Counted from the first letter of the stretch, positions 17,494 through 27,491 are shown. The stretch: 44,609 nucleotides of DNA from Candidatus Hydrogenedentota bacterium (GCA_903925285.1 CAIYET010000342.1:1-44609), one strand, 5' to 3'. Program-made: numbers and translations. The notes: generated by a model from the letters alone, not told the origin.

Positions 17494-17565
17494 GTAACGC
17501 GACGTTTCCAACGTCGCGGCTTCTCTTTGCCGCTCCATTCCCGCGACATTGGAAACGTCGCGCTA
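17494..17565. repeat. REP/BIME-like palindromic pair
   Basis: Two 26-27-bp arms (17494-17520 and 17540-17565) are reverse complements at about 24 positions. Each arm is itself a near-palindrome centred on GTTTCCAAC or ATTGGAAAC. Such paired palindromes resemble BIME (double REP) elements. It lies in the tgt-yajC gap, ending 28 nt past the tgt stop and directly before the yajC ribosome-binding site, so it could affect the coupling of the two genes. No RAYT (Y1) transposase gene is in the window. Confidence 0.75.
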
Positions 17566-17593
17566 CGGCGAACATGCCGCGCACGACCCTCAT

Positions 17594-18853
<1,260 letters not shown>

Positions 18854-18861
<8 letters not shown>

Positions 18862-19072
18862 GACCTTCCGCACGATCCTCATCCCGTTCCACGGTCGTGT
18901 CGATACCGGGGAAGCATCCGAGCATTTCCTCGATAGGGCGCACGGGAATCACTTCGATACGTCCTTCGAGTTCGAAGACCTGCACCCGTTGACCAGGCTG
19001 GATATTCAAAGATTCGCGGACATCGCGCGGAATCACAATTTGGTATTTTGGGGATACAATTACAGCCGTCAT
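18854..19072 (-). CDS. AbrB/MazE-type (SpoVT-AbrB) DNA-binding protein
   Basis: 72-aa swapped-hairpin DNA-binding protein of the SpoVT/AbrB type (VSPKYQIVIPRDVRESLNIQPGQRVQVFELEGRIEVIPVR, positions about 6-44, split here only for description). Such proteins are usually antitoxins partnered with a PIN-domain VapC or act as small regulators. No toxin gene is adjacent: one side is an array and tgt, the other a divergent membrane-protein gene. ATG 19072 has GGAG nearby; a longer reading to 19114 lacks one. The stop lies inside the heptamer array, so the final residues (EGQG) were fixed by the array's position and the native tail may have been longer. Confidence 0.85.
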
Positions 19073-19166
19073 GTTTACTTCTCCATCGAAAACCACCTTG
19101 TTAAACGATACCACGCTCGATAGGGTTTGTGCAATGAAATGTTGTATTTGTGTGGCGGGACTTCCC

Positions 19167-19194
19167 TTGACATTCGCAAACGCCGTTGTCTAAC
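19167..19194 (+). promoter_or_regulatory. Candidate sigma-70 promoter for the membrane-protein gene
   Basis: TTGACA (19167-19172) and TCTAAC (19189-19194) are spaced by 16 bp, 43 nt before the ATG at 19237. The -35 is perfect and the -10 fair (4 of 6). It lies between divergent genes. Confidence 0.45.
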
Positions 19195-19236
19195 GTCTTA
19201 TGTTGCGGCATACTCGGAGATGCTCGGAGGTTTTTC

Positions 19237-20988
19237 ATGATCCAAAACACAAAGCCTGCATGGGCCGTGCTCGTTTGCGCGGTCCTTCTGACGGCCGTAG
19301 GGGCTGGACTGTTCGTATACACCGTGCAAATGCGCGAGCCGTGGTTTGGCACGAGTCCAATCTGTATGCAGCCGTGGATGAACAGCGCGGTCGTGTTGTG
19401 GGCGAAGAACTGGTATCGCGAAGGGCCGTTTCATCTGTGGTTCGGTTATTTCGGGATACCGCGCTCGATCGAGTTCCCAACGCTCGAATCCCGCGATATG
19501 TACAACTCCTATCCGCCCGGCGCGACGCTCCCTATTTACCTGTTCAGCCGCTTACTGGGGCACGAATCGTCGGTCGCGACCGTTATGGGGTTCGCGCTTG
19601 TCAGCCAGGCCATGATCGTGGCGGCGCTCATGACCCTCGTATTCCTTTTCGCGCGAAAGGCGGGCGGGAGCCTATTCGACGCGGGATGCCTCGCCTGTAT
19701 CCCGGCGCTGGCCTGCCTGCTCCTGCCCGCGCCGGCATTCCTGTTTCAGATGGCCTACTTGCACATCGTCGTCTTGCCGGTATTCGCCGTGTTCGTCTTG
19801 CTCGAATTCATCCGAGACGAATGGGGCGCAGCCCCCGTGCCGCGATGGTTACGCCTGCTTCAAGGGTTTCTGGGGTTCTACGGGGCCCTTTGCGACTGGC
19901 TTTTCGTCTTCGTGCTCGCGTGCGTCTACCTAAAACGTCTGGCGCGCGGACAACTCACCAGCGGCGGCTGGAAAGCAGCCCTCGGCAGAACGTTCACGTT
20001 CGGGTTCGGACCGGGATTGGCGCTGGGAATGTTCGCATTGACCCTGTGGCATTTCGAGCGATTCGGGAACTTGGCGGAGCGCTTCACTGAACGCTCGGCG
20101 GCAAGCTCGAACCATTTCCTGGCACCCACGACGAAAACCTTATTCTGGAGCTTCCACATCGTCCGCGGATACGGGATCGTCGGACGCGGGCTTATTCTCG
20201 GTTCGGGCGTGGTTCTATTGCTCCTGCTGGCGTACACGATCGGCCGACGCCTGTTGCGCCCACCGCTCAACCCCGCACTCGTCTCGGCGGTTTCCCTGAT
20301 ATTCATGCTGTTGACCCCGTGCATGCTGCACGTCTTCGTGTTCCGCCAAGACAGTTCACATATCTTGCATTACTTCACGACCGCCAAGTTCGCGCTCGTT
20401 TTGGCGACAGTCCCCTTCGTACTGGCGCCTACGGCCCTGCTGGCCGTTGTGGGCGGCGGTCTCGAAGTGCTCAGTCCAGGACATTGGTGGAAACGCATGA
20501 CGGGCCGCGCGAACGCGCCAATCGTTCTGAGATGGTCCGTGGCCGCGCCGCTCCTATTGGCGCTGGCGGGCATTTACACCGTTGGCGAGTACGCGAAAAC
20601 GATGAAACAATTCACAATCCTGCCCAAGCTGGACACCACACGCGCCCCCGCCTTTCTCGGCGCCAATACCGCGTACGACGATATAGTCTTTACGCCCAAC
20701 AGCCTGCTCGAAATCGCTGCCCAATCCATGGGGATCGCATACAGCATGAAATGCGTCTATACCGCAGCTTCCCTCGCGGCCATGTACGAAACAACACGCG
20801 GCATCGACGGCGAATACGTCGTGAACCTTTTCATGCAAACGAATCCAGAGCCGGTATTGGCTCCAGAGATCAAACATCTCGTCGAGTCGGCGTTCGACAG
20901 GCGCTCCGACGGCGGATGTGCGCTGTACAAAATCCATAAGAGCGATTTCCTGCGCGAATGCCAGGAAACAGGCCTGCCCCCGCGTTGA
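19237..20988 (+). CDS. Polytopic membrane protein, GT-C-like, function unknown
   Basis: 583-aa integral membrane protein. I count roughly eight to ten hydrophobic helices from residue 10 to about 450, then a soluble C-terminal tail. The overall shape, with an N-terminal helix followed by an extracytoplasmic loop (WFGTSPICMQPWMNSAVVLWAKNW is in this loop), is reminiscent of GT-C or PMT/ArnT-type glycosyltransferases. I do not see the expected acidic pair clearly, so no enzyme name is given. ATG 19237 follows CGGAGG at good spacing; the longer reading from 19186 has none. It appears monocistronic, with its own candidate promoter. Confidence 0.8.
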   Translation: MIQNTKPAWAVLVCAVLLTAVGAGLFVYTVQMREPWFGTSPICMQPWMNSAVVLWAKNWYREGPFHLWFGYFGIPRSIEFPTLESRDMYNSYPPGATLPIYLFSRLLGHESSVATVMGFALVSQAMIVAALMTLVFLFARKAGGSLFDAGCLACIPALACLLLPAPAFLFQMAYLHIVVLPVFAVFVLLEFIRDEWGAAPVPRWLRLLQGFLGFYGALCDWLFVFVLACVYLKRLARGQLTSGGWKAALGRTFTFGFGPGLALGMFALTLWHFERFGNLAERFTERSAASSNHFLAPTTKTLFWSFHIVRGYGIVGRGLILGSGVVLLLLLAYTIGRRLLRPPLNPALVSAVSLIFMLLTPCMLHVFVFRQDSSHILHYFTTAKFALVLATVPFVLAPTALLAVVGGGLEVLSPGHWWKRMTGRANAPIVLRWSVAAPLLLALAGIYTVGEYAKTMKQFTILPKLDTTRAPAFLGANTAYDDIVFTPNSLLEIAAQSMGIAYSMKCVYTAASLAAMYETTRGIDGEYVVNLFMQTNPEPVLAPEIKHLVESAFDRRSDGGCALYKIHKSDFLRECQETGLPPR

Positions 20989-21155
20989 CGCCATATCCGG
21001 TAGACGCGACGCGCGATGCTTTTGCTTTCGACTTCCAAAGATGATAGAGTACGCGCTTCTTCCAATCAGTTTCCGGCCGCTGCGCGCAAGGCTTCCGCGT
21101 CGGTGTCGTATGCCGTAGGTGTTGTTGAACGGCGTCGAAACAGGAGATTTAGGAC

Positions 21156-21503
21156 GTGCCGACATACAGTTATCAGTGCAAGAAATGCGAGCATGTGCAA
21201 GACCTGTTTCATTCGATGAGCGTGAATCCGCGCGTGAAATGCACGCAATGCGGCGGAAGGTGTACGCGACTGGTCGGAAAGGGTTCGGGCGTTATTTTCA
21301 AGGGTTCCGGCTTCTATCAAACGGACTACAAGAATAGCGGCGCGAAGGCCGAGCCTAAGACGGAATCGTCGAGCGAAACCAAGTCCGAATCCAAGTCCGA
21401 ATCGAAAACGGAATCCAAGTCCGAATCGAAAACGGAATCCAAGTCCGAATCGAAAACGGAATCCAAGCCGACCGCGAAACCTTCGACCCCATCGAAGGAC
21501 TGA
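21156..21503 (+). CDS. FmdB-type zinc-ribbon protein with Lys/Ser/Glu repeat tail
   Basis: 115 aa. The first 45 residues are a standard FmdB/CxxC regulatory zinc ribbon (MPTYSYQCKKCEH... with a second CTQCGGRC) followed by GSGFYQTDYK, as seen widely in short proteins of unknown role. The remaining 60 residues are a low-complexity tail of K-S-E-S-K-T-E-S repeats ending in a proline-rich stretch. The start is GTG 21156 with AGGAG upstream. The tail is encoded by perfect 24-bp tandem repeats, so its length may vary between strains. It precedes argD by 67 bp on the same strand. Confidence 0.9.
   Translation: MPTYSYQCKKCEHVQDLFHSMSVNPRVKCTQCGGRCTRLVGKGSGVIFKGSGFYQTDYKNSGAKAEPKTESSSETKSESKSESKTESKSESKTESKSESKTESKPTAKPSTPSKD
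21393..21464 (+). repeat. Three perfect 24-bp tandem repeats within the FmdB-type gene
   Basis: Units 21393-21416, 21417-21440 and 21441-21464 are identical and encode K-S-E-S-K-T-E-S. A half unit precedes them at 21381-21392. The 24-bp length keeps the frame, so slippage would change tail length without a frameshift. Confidence 0.95.
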
Positions 21504-21570
21504 ACGCGACCGGCATGCGCATGTTGTTTGTTCAAGTATAACCAGAGAATGCGGCCAGGAGAAGAAGTCG

Positions 21571-22758
21571 ATGAATACAGACGAAATCAAGCAACTCAAC
21601 GACAACCACATCATCAACACCTATGGCGCACGGAAAATGGCGCTGGTGCGCGGCGAAGGCATGAAACTGTGGGACGCCGACGGTAAGGAATACCTGGATT
21701 TCTTCGCGGGGATTGCCGTGGCAAATCTGGGGCATTGCCATCCCGCCGTGACAGACGCCATCTGCAAACAGGCGCACACGCTCGTTCACGTCTCGAACCT
21801 CTATTACATCGAGCCGCAGGTCAAGTTGGCCGCGCTGCTCTGCAAACATTCCTTCGCGGACCGCTGGTTCTTCTGCAACGGCGGCGCCGAGGCGAATGAG
21901 GCCGCCCTCAAAATCGCGCGCCGGTACTGGGCGGAAAAAGGTACGCCCAAACCGGTATTGCTATCGACGCACCAGTCCTTCCATGGCCGCACAATGGCCA
22001 CGATCACCGCCACCGGCCAGCCGAAGTACCAGAAAGGTTTCGAGCCGCTCATGCCGGGCATCCGCCACATCGAGTACGACGACGTGGCCGCGCTCGAAGC
22101 CGCGCTCACGCCGGACGTCGGCGCGGTTATCCTCGAACCCATCCAGGGCGAGGGCGGCGTGCGCGTACCGGACCCCGGCTACCTCGCGAAAGTCCGCGCG
22201 CTATGCACGTCGAAAAACGTCCTCCTGATCTTCGATGAAGTCCAGACCGGCCTCGGACGCACCGGCAAGCTCTTCGCGTACGAACATTACGGCGTCAAAC
22301 CGGACATCATGACGCTCGCCAAGGGCCTCGGCAACGGCGTCCCCATCGGCGCGATGGGATGCACCAAAGAGGTTGCCTCCGGATTCGCGCCCGGCTCGCA
22401 TGCCTGCACGTTCGGCGGAAATCCCCTGAGCACAGCGGCCGCAGTCGCCACGATGACGGCCTTGACGGCCCCGGGATTCATCGAAGGCGCGGCACGCACC
22501 GGTGCGTACTTCTTCGACAAGCTCGATACGTTGGCCGCCAAGTATTCGCAAATCGTCGAGGTGCGCGGCAAGGGCCTCATGATCGGCATCGAGATGAAAG
22601 ATCCCGTCGCGCCGGTCATCGAGAAGCTGCTCGACGCCGGTATCGTATGCGGTCCGGCAGGCCCGAACGTCCTGCGCTTCATTCCGCCGCTGATCGTGAC
22701 AACAGCCGACATCGACCGTGTCGTTTCCATCCTCGACGGCATCCTGGGAGGCGCATGA
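21571..22758 (+). CDS. argD: Acetylornithine aminotransferase
   Basis: 395-aa class-III PLP-dependent aminotransferase that converts N-acetylglutamate semialdehyde to N-acetylornithine. Marks are GKEYLDFFAGIAVANLGHCHP, FCNGGAEANEAALKIAR, HQSFHGRTMATITATGQ, LIFDEVQTGLGRTGKL and the PLP lysine in TLAKGLGNGVPIGA. ATG 21571 follows AGGAGAAG. Its stop overlaps argF as ATGA. The pathway assignment rests on argF and argG downstream, since the fold alone would also allow succinylornithine, GABA or ornithine transaminases. Confidence 0.95.
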   Translation: MNTDEIKQLNDNHIINTYGARKMALVRGEGMKLWDADGKEYLDFFAGIAVANLGHCHPAVTDAICKQAHTLVHVSNLYYIEPQVKLAALLCKHSFADRWFFCNGGAEANEAALKIARRYWAEKGTPKPVLLSTHQSFHGRTMATITATGQPKYQKGFEPLMPGIRHIEYDDVAALEAALTPDVGAVILEPIQGEGGVRVPDPGYLAKVRALCTSKNVLLIFDEVQTGLGRTGKLFAYEHYGVKPDIMTLAKGLGNGVPIGAMGCTKEVASGFAPGSHACTFGGNPLSTAAAVATMTALTAPGFIEGAARTGAYFFDKLDTLAAKYSQIVEVRGKGLMIGIEMKDPVAPVIEKLLDAGIVCGPAGPNVLRFIPPLIVTTADIDRVVSILDGILGGA

Positions 22759-23660
22759 CCATGCACGATTTCCTGTCCCTGGCCGATCTCGAACGCGAGG
22801 CGATCATCGAGTTGCTGGACCTCGCAGACGAACTGAAACGCAAACAGCACCGCCGCGAAGTCTATCGCCCGCTCGAAGGCAAGACGCTCGCGATGATCTT
22901 CGAAAAGCCGAGCCTGCGAACGCGCGTGACCTTCGAGATCGGCATCTTCCAACTCGGCGGGCACGGACTGTTCTACCAGACGCAATTGGGCGAACGCGAA
23001 AGCGTGCCGGACATCGCGCGCAATCTCGAACGCTGGGTCGACGGCATCGTCGCACGGACCTACAGCCATGAGGTTCTCCTCGATTTGGCCAAGTTCGCAT
23101 CGGTCCCCGTGATCAACGCGTTGAGCGACCGCGAGCACCCGTGTCAGATCCTCGCCGACGCCCAGGCGTTGCGCGAGCACAAGGGCTTTTTCGACGGACT
23201 CAAGATCGCCTTCGTCGGCGACGGCAACAACGTGTTTGCGTCGTGGGCGCACTTCGCCGCGCGCATTCCGATCCACCTGACGCTCGTCTGTCCCGAAGGC
23301 TACGAACCTGACTCAGAGATCCTGGCCTTCGCACAACGCGAAGCAAAAGGCTCCGTCGTCGTAACGCACGATGTCGCATCCGGCGTCGCCAACGCCGACG
23401 CCGTCTACACCGACGTGTGGGCGAGCATGGGCCAGGAAGACGAGACCGAGGCGCGTGCGAAAATCTTCGCACCGTATCAAGTCAACGCCGCCTGCATGGC
23501 CTATGCGAAACCCGACGCGCTGTTCATGCACTGCCTGCCCGCCCATCGCGGCAGCGAAGTCACCGACGACGTTATCGATAGCAAACAGTCCATCGTATTC
23601 GACGAGGCCGAGAATCGCCTCCACGCGCAGAAGGCCATTATGCTGGCCTTGATGAAATAA
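22755..23660 (+). CDS. argF: Ornithine carbamoyltransferase
   Basis: 301-aa enzyme making citrulline from ornithine and carbamoyl phosphate. The carbamoyl-phosphate loop reads [11 protein letters not shown], followed by the HPCQ motif in [11 protein letters not shown] and the ornithine-domain HCLP in MHCLPAHRG; these place it with OTC, not aspartate carbamoyltransferase. I chose ATG 22755, which overlaps the argD stop as ATGA and has GGGAGG upstream. A second ATG two codons later (22761) is possible. The frame stays open far upstream inside argD, but that is shadow. Confidence 0.96.
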   Translation: MTMHDFLSLADLEREAIIELLDLADELKRKQHRREVYRPLEGKTLAMIFEKPSLRTRVTFEIGIFQLGGHGLFYQTQLGERESVPDIARNLERWVDGIVARTYSHEVLLDLAKFASVPVINALSDREHPCQILADAQALREHKGFFDGLKIAFVGDGNNVFASWAHFAARIPIHLTLVCPEGYEPDSEILAFAQREAKGSVVVTHDVASGVANADAVYTDVWASMGQEDETEARAKIFAPYQVNAACMAYAKPDALFMHCLPAHRGSEVTDDVIDSKQSIVFDEAENRLHAQKAIMLALMK

Positions 23661-23673
23661 AGGAATTCGAACC

Positions 23674-24888
23674 ATGGCTAACGACTTCAAGAAAATCGTG
23701 TTGGCGTATTCGGGCGGATTGGATACTTCCGTAATCCTGAAATGGCTCCAGGAAACCTACAAGGCCGATATCGTCGCCTATATCGCCGACGTCGGCCAGG
23801 GCGAAGAAACCGAACCGGCTCGGCTCAAGGCCATCGCCACCGGCGCCTGCGCCGTATACACCGACGACTTGCGCGAAGAGTTTGCGCGCGATTTCGTGTT
23901 CCCGACCATCCGTGCCAATGCGATGTACGAGGGCACGTACATGCTCGGCACCAGCGTAGCCCGGCCCCTCATCGCCAAAGGCCAGATCGAAACCTATCGC
24001 AAGGAAAAGGCCGACGCGGTATCGCACGGCGCAACGGGCAAAGGCAACGATCAGGTCCGCTTCGAGTTGACGTACTACGCGCACGAGCCAAACATCCGCA
24101 TCATCGCGCCGTGGCGGGATCCGAAATGGGATCTGACCAGCCGCACGAAAATGATGGAGTACGCGCAAGCGCATGGCATCCCCGTGCCGACGACGGTCAA
24201 GAAACCGTATTCGTCCGACCGCAACCTGTTGCACATCTCGTTCGAGGGAGGCATCCTCGAAGACCCGTGGGCGGAAGCGCCCGAAGACATGTTCCTGTTA
24301 TCCGTCGACCCGCGCAAGGCCCCCGACGTGCCGACGTACGTCGAGATCGACTTCGAAGAAGGCACGCCCGTCGCCGTCGACGGAACCCGCCTCTCGCCCG
24401 CCGCGTTGATGGAACGCGTGAACGAACTCGGCGGAGCAAATGGCGTCGGACGCGTCGACATGGTCGAGAACCGCTTCGTCGGCATGAAGTCGCGCGGCGT
24501 GTACGAAACCCCCGGCGGCACAATCCTCCATAAAGCCCATCGCGCCGTCGAATCCATCACCATGGACCGCGAAGTCATGCTCGCCCGCGACCAACTGTCG
24601 CCCAAGATCGCCCAGCTCATCTACAACGGTTTCTGGTACTCCCCGGAAATGTCGCTCATGATGAACTTCGTCGACAAGACCCAGGAAAACGTTACCGGCA
24701 CCGCCCGCCTACGACTCTACAAAGGCAACTGCGACGTAGTCGGACGCCGCGCGCCCAAGTCCCTCTACGACGAGAAGATCACAACCTTCGAAGAGGACGA
24801 GGGCGCATACGAACAAGCCGACGCCGGCGCGTTTATTAAACTGAATGCGTTGAGGCTGCGAGTCAGGAAAAACGCGGGACTTTTCTAG
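23674..24888 (+). CDS. argG: Argininosuccinate synthase
   Basis: 404 aa, normal length. It ligates citrulline and aspartate using ATP (AMP plus PPi products). The N-terminal PP-motif [14 protein letters not shown] is the ATP pyrophosphatase signature; other family blocks are [37 protein letters not shown] and [17 protein letters not shown]. It starts 13 nt after argF with AAGG upstream. argH and the earlier steps argB, argC and argJ are not in this window. The stop TAG is followed after one base by the 10-bp repeat array at 24889. Confidence 0.97.
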   Translation: MANDFKKIVLAYSGGLDTSVILKWLQETYKADIVAYIADVGQGEETEPARLKAIATGACAVYTDDLREEFARDFVFPTIRANAMYEGTYMLGTSVARPLIAKGQIETYRKEKADAVSHGATGKGNDQVRFELTYYAHEPNIRIIAPWRDPKWDLTSRTKMMEYAQAHGIPVPTTVKKPYSSDRNLLHISFEGGILEDPWAEAPEDMFLLSVDPRKAPDVPTYVEIDFEEGTPVAVDGTRLSPAALMERVNELGGANGVGRVDMVENRFVGMKSRGVYETPGGTILHKAHRAVESITMDREVMLARDQLSPKIAQLIYNGFWYSPEMSLMMNFVDKTQENVTGTARLRLYKGNCDVVGRRAPKSLYDEKITTFEEDEGAYEQADAGAFIKLNALRLRVRKNAGLF

Positions 24889-24923
24889 ACACGGACGAGC
24901 ACGGACGGACACACCTAGACGGA
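24889..24923. repeat. Short 10-bp-type array (CACGGAC cores) before the four-helix gene
   Basis: Three to four CACGGAC or similar cores run from directly after the argG stop (24888) to the GGAG ribosome site of the next gene. They are the reverse complement of the GTCCGTG cores at 25641-25701 on the other side of the four-helix gene. Confidence 0.7.
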
Positions 24924-24931
24924 GAAATACC

Positions 24932-25615
24932 GTGGCGGATGAAGAGCCATTAATTCCGAGGCACGGCGGCTACCGAAAGCTCAAGAGCTTTCAGATGGGG
25001 CAGTTGATATACGATCTCACGGTTCGGTTCTGCGAGCGCTACGTCGAACGCGGTAGCCGGACGCGCGATCAAATGGTACAGGCAGCACGAAGCGGGGTGC
25101 AGAACATCGCCGAGGGAAGCCAAGCAAGCGGCACGTCGAAGAAGATGGAGTTGAAGCTAACAAACGTCGCGCGCGCGAGCCTCGAAGAATTGCGGCTGGA
25201 CTATGAAGACTTTCTACGGCAACGCGGATTGCCCCAGTTGCCGCCGGACCATCCCGCTCTCGAACGCTTCAAAAACCGACGCTGCTCGAAACTGGAAGAG
25301 GTCCGCGCCTGGGTAGACGACGAAAAGGCCAAAGGACGAACACAGACAACCGACGAACACGGACGATCACAGACGAACAAGGACACACACGGACAAACGC
25401 GCCCCGATGAAATGTCCGTGCCCGTCCGTGTCAGTCCGTGTCAGTCCATGTCCTCCGCAACGCTAGTCGCAAACGCCGCGCTGTCTCTCCTAAACCTCTG
25501 CTGCTACCTGCTCGACCGCCAAGTGGCGGCGCAGGCTAACGCCTTTGAAAATGAAGGCGGTTTCACCGAGCGCCTCTATCGCCACAGACAGATCCGAAGA
25601 AACCATCGTGACTAG
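24932..25615 (+). CDS. Four-helix-bundle protein (S23/IVP type) with suffix domain
   Basis: 227 aa. Residues about 14-130 match the four-helix-bundle family that includes proteins encoded in 23S rRNA intervening sequences and the Avd proteins of diversity-generating retroelements (FQMGQLIYDLTVRFCERY, QAARSGVQNIAEGSQASGTS, LEELRLDYEDFL). Residues 178-219 look like the C-terminal suffix of this family (LLNLCCYLLDRQV, ENEGGFTERLYRHR). Between them, about residues 135-174 are encoded by an inverted 10-bp repeat array and look like non-native filler. GTG 24932 has GGAG upstream. The gene is also bracketed by arrays with the same core. Partner unknown; no reverse transcriptase or rRNA lies nearby. 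Confidence 0.88.
   Translation: MADEEPLIPRHGGYRKLKSFQMGQLIYDLTVRFCERYVERGSRTRDQMVQAARSGVQNIAEGSQASGTSKKMELKLTNVARASLEELRLDYEDFLRQRGLPQLPPDHPALERFKNRRCSKLEEVRAWVDDEKAKGRTQTTDEHGRSQTNKDTHGQTRPDEMSVPVRVSPCQSMSSATLVANAALSLLNLCCYLLDRQVAAQANAFENEGGFTERLYRHRQIRRNHRD
25334..25453. repeat. Inverted 10-bp array inside the four-helix gene
   Basis: Left half 25334-25395 holds degenerate ACACGGACNN-type units, right half 25413-25453 holds GTCCGTG units, the two being reverse complements around a 17-bp spacer. The reading frame passes through without a stop, giving a polar stretch (residues about 135-174) between the helix bundle and its suffix. The units match those on both flanks of the gene. Confidence 0.85.
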
Positions 25616-25640
25616 AACCTGACGAACAATCATCGACAAA

Positions 25641-25701
25641 TTGTCCGTGTTCGTCCGTGTAAGTCCGTGTAAGTCCGTGTAAGTCCGTGTAAGTCCGTGT
25701 T
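25641..25701. repeat. Six tandem 10-bp units, NNGTCCGTGT
   Basis: Positions 25641-25700 are six exact 10-bp units: TTGTCCGTGT, TCGTCCGTGT and four copies of AAGTCCGTGT. The array ends directly at the stop codon (25702-25704) of the minus-strand VOC gene. It faces the opposite-strand cores at 24889-24923, so the four-helix gene lies between inverted arrays. Confidence 0.95.
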
Positions 25702-26145
25702 CTACATCGCGCCACTTATCCCAGTCCCTACCCACTGAACAAATTCGATGACATTGTTGTCGGGATCGGCGACATAGAGCCAACGAACCTGGTTTGGGAT
25801 TTCGAGCGGGCCTTTGACGATAGCGACACCGCGTTCGCGAAGCTTCTCGATGACGCTCTCGATATCGTCGGTCTTGAGTGCGAGATGTGGACAGTACGGC
25901 GGCTCGACGACGGGCTTCGTATAAGGTTTGGGCCGGTTGGACTCGTCGAGGCATTGCAGGAGTTCGAGATTGCCGCCATCGAGTTCAAGGAAAGCAAACC
26001 GCTCATGATGCGCCTCATCCGTCTGGCACGACACCCGCTTGAGGCCGATCGTCTCTTCATAGAATCTCAACGCCGCATCCATATCCGAAACGCGAAACGC
26101 AACGTGATCCTGACACCACACGACAGACTCCTTCTCAGGCTTCAT
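25702..26145 (-). CDS. VOC (glyoxalase/dioxygenase) superfamily protein
   Basis: 147 aa with the two beta-alpha-beta-beta-beta modules of the vicinal oxygen chelate fold. Candidate metal ligands are His14 (WCQDHVAFRVS), a Glu in LELDGGNLELLQ, His in YCPHLALKT and Glu in NVIEFVQW, a pattern like glyoxalase I or related lyases. The substrate cannot be told. ATG 26145 overlaps the response-regulator stop as ATGA, so it is translationally coupled to the two-component genes, an odd place for a metabolic enzyme. The stop TAG is followed at once by the 10-bp array. Confidence 0.9.
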   Translation of the reverse strand: MKPEKESVVWCQDHVAFRVSDMDAALRFYEETIGLKRVSCQTDEAHHERFAFLELDGGNLELLQCLDESNRPKPYTKPVVEPPYCPHLALKTDDIESVIEKLRERGVAIVKGPLEIPNQVRWLYVADPDNNVIEFVQWVGTGISGAM

Positions 26146-27491
26146 TGGCTGTACTCCTTCAACTTATTGCGCAACGTGCGGACGCTGATATCGAGCACCT
26201 TAGCGGCATGCGTCCGGTTCTGTTTGCAATATTCGAGCGTCTTGAAGATGAGTTGCTTCTCGATTTCCGCCAGCGTGACGCCGGCCGTCAGACCCGCGTC
26301 GCCGGACGGACGCCGCGCCGCGCCGAGCAAGAAATGGTCGGGGCGCAGCACCTTGTCGGACGAGAGCACGACGGCGCGTTCGATGGCGTTTTGCAGTTCG
26401 CGGACGTTGCCGGGCCACGCATAATCGAGGAACAACGCGCGAGTCTCCGGCGCGAACCCGGTAATTTTGCGTGCGTTCTCGCGGGCATAGCGTTCGAGGA
26501 AATGGTCCATCAACGCGGGGATATCGTCCTTGCGATCGCGTAGCGGCGGGAGGACGAGTTGGATGACGTTGAGCCGGAAAAACAGGTCTTCGCGGATTTG
26601 ACCCTTCTCGACGGCCTGTTCGAGGTTACGGTTCGACGTGGCGACGATCCGCGTATCCACTTGAATCGAGGTGACGCCGCCGACGCGCTCGAATTCGCGC
26701 TCCTGCAACGCGCGCAACAGTTTCGGCTGAAGTTCGAGGCCGATTTCGCTCACTTCATCGAGCAGCAACGTGCCCGAATCGGCGAGTTCGAAGCGTCCGA
26801 TCTTGCGCTCGTGCGCGCCCGTGAACGATCCTTTTTCGTGGCCGAACAGTTCGCTTTCGAGCAAGCCCGCAGACAGCGCCGCGCAGTTGACTTTGATGAA
26901 CGGACGTTCGGCGCGCGGCCCGTTGTAATGCAGCGCATGCGCGACGAGTTCCTTGCCGGTGCCGCTCTCGCCGCGCACGAGGACCGTGGCCCGGCTCGAG
27001 GCGACCTTGTCGATCGCCTCGTAGACCTTGCGCATGGCGGCGCTTCGTCCGGTGAGCGCCTTGCAGTCGTAGTTCCGGTTGAGCTGTGCGCGCAGGTAAC
27101 GGTTTTCCTCGGCGATGCGCCCGCGTTCGAGCGCGCGTGCGACGGCCAGTTCGAGCACGTCCGGCGTGAACGGTTTGAGAATGTAATCGTCCGCGCCGCC
27201 CTTGAGCGCGGCCACGGCAGTCTCGATCGTACCGTACGCCGTCATCACGATGCAGCGCGTGTCGAGCTTCTCCTCTTTGATGCAACGCACGACTTCGATC
27301 CCGTCGACCGGCATCATCTTGAGGTCCGTAACCACCGCGTCGAAGCCCTTGTCGCGCAGCAGTTGCAGGCCGTCGCGGCCATTCGTGGCGCCGGTCACGT
27401 CGTAGCCGGAACGCACCAACGCCTCCTCGACGTACTCGCGCATGAGCGTTTCGTCGTCAATCACCAGTATTCGCGATTTCGCCACTGTCAC
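26142..27491 (-). CDS. Sigma-54-dependent response regulator (NtrC type)
   Basis: 449 aa with three domains: receiver (1-120, Asp56 in VVTDLKMMP, Lys106), AAA+ activator (about 145-375, Walker A GESGTGKE 174-181, Walker B TLLLDEV, arginine finger region DLFFRLNV) and a Fis-type helix-turn-helix tail (LDISVRTLRNKLKEY). The sigma-54 contact loop reads GSFTGA (221-226) where GAFTGA is the common form. The start is GTG 27491, overlapping the kinase stop as GTGA, so the kinase is its cognate partner. It should activate promoters with GG-N10-GC boxes. Such regulators often control flagellar, nitrogen or envelope genes; nothing here decides which. Confidence 0.96.
   Translation of the reverse strand: MTVAKSRILVIDDETLMREYVEEALVRSGYDVTGATNGRDGLQLLRDKGFDAVVTDLKMMPVDGIEVVRCIKEEKLDTRCIVMTAYGTIETAVAALKGGADDYILKPFTPDVLELAVARALERGRIAEENRYLRAQLNRNYDCKALTGRSAAMRKVYEAIDKVASSRATVLVRGESGTGKELVAHALHYNGPRAERPFIKVNCAALSAGLLESELFGHEKGSFTGAHERKIGRFELADSGTLLLDEVSEIGLELQPKLLRALQEREFERVGGVTSIQVDTRIVATSNRNLEQAVEKGQIREDLFFRLNVIQLVLPPLRDRKDDIPALMDHFLERYARENARKITGFAPETRALFLDYAWPGNVRELQNAIERAVVLSSDKVLRPDHFLLGAARRPSGDAGLTAGVTLAEIEKQLIFKTLEYCKQNRTHAAKVLDISVRTLRNKLKEYSQ

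Noticed and set aside
24889..25701. Diversity-generating retroelement
   Set aside because: The four-helix protein resembles Avd, but no reverse transcriptase or template/variable repeat pair is present.
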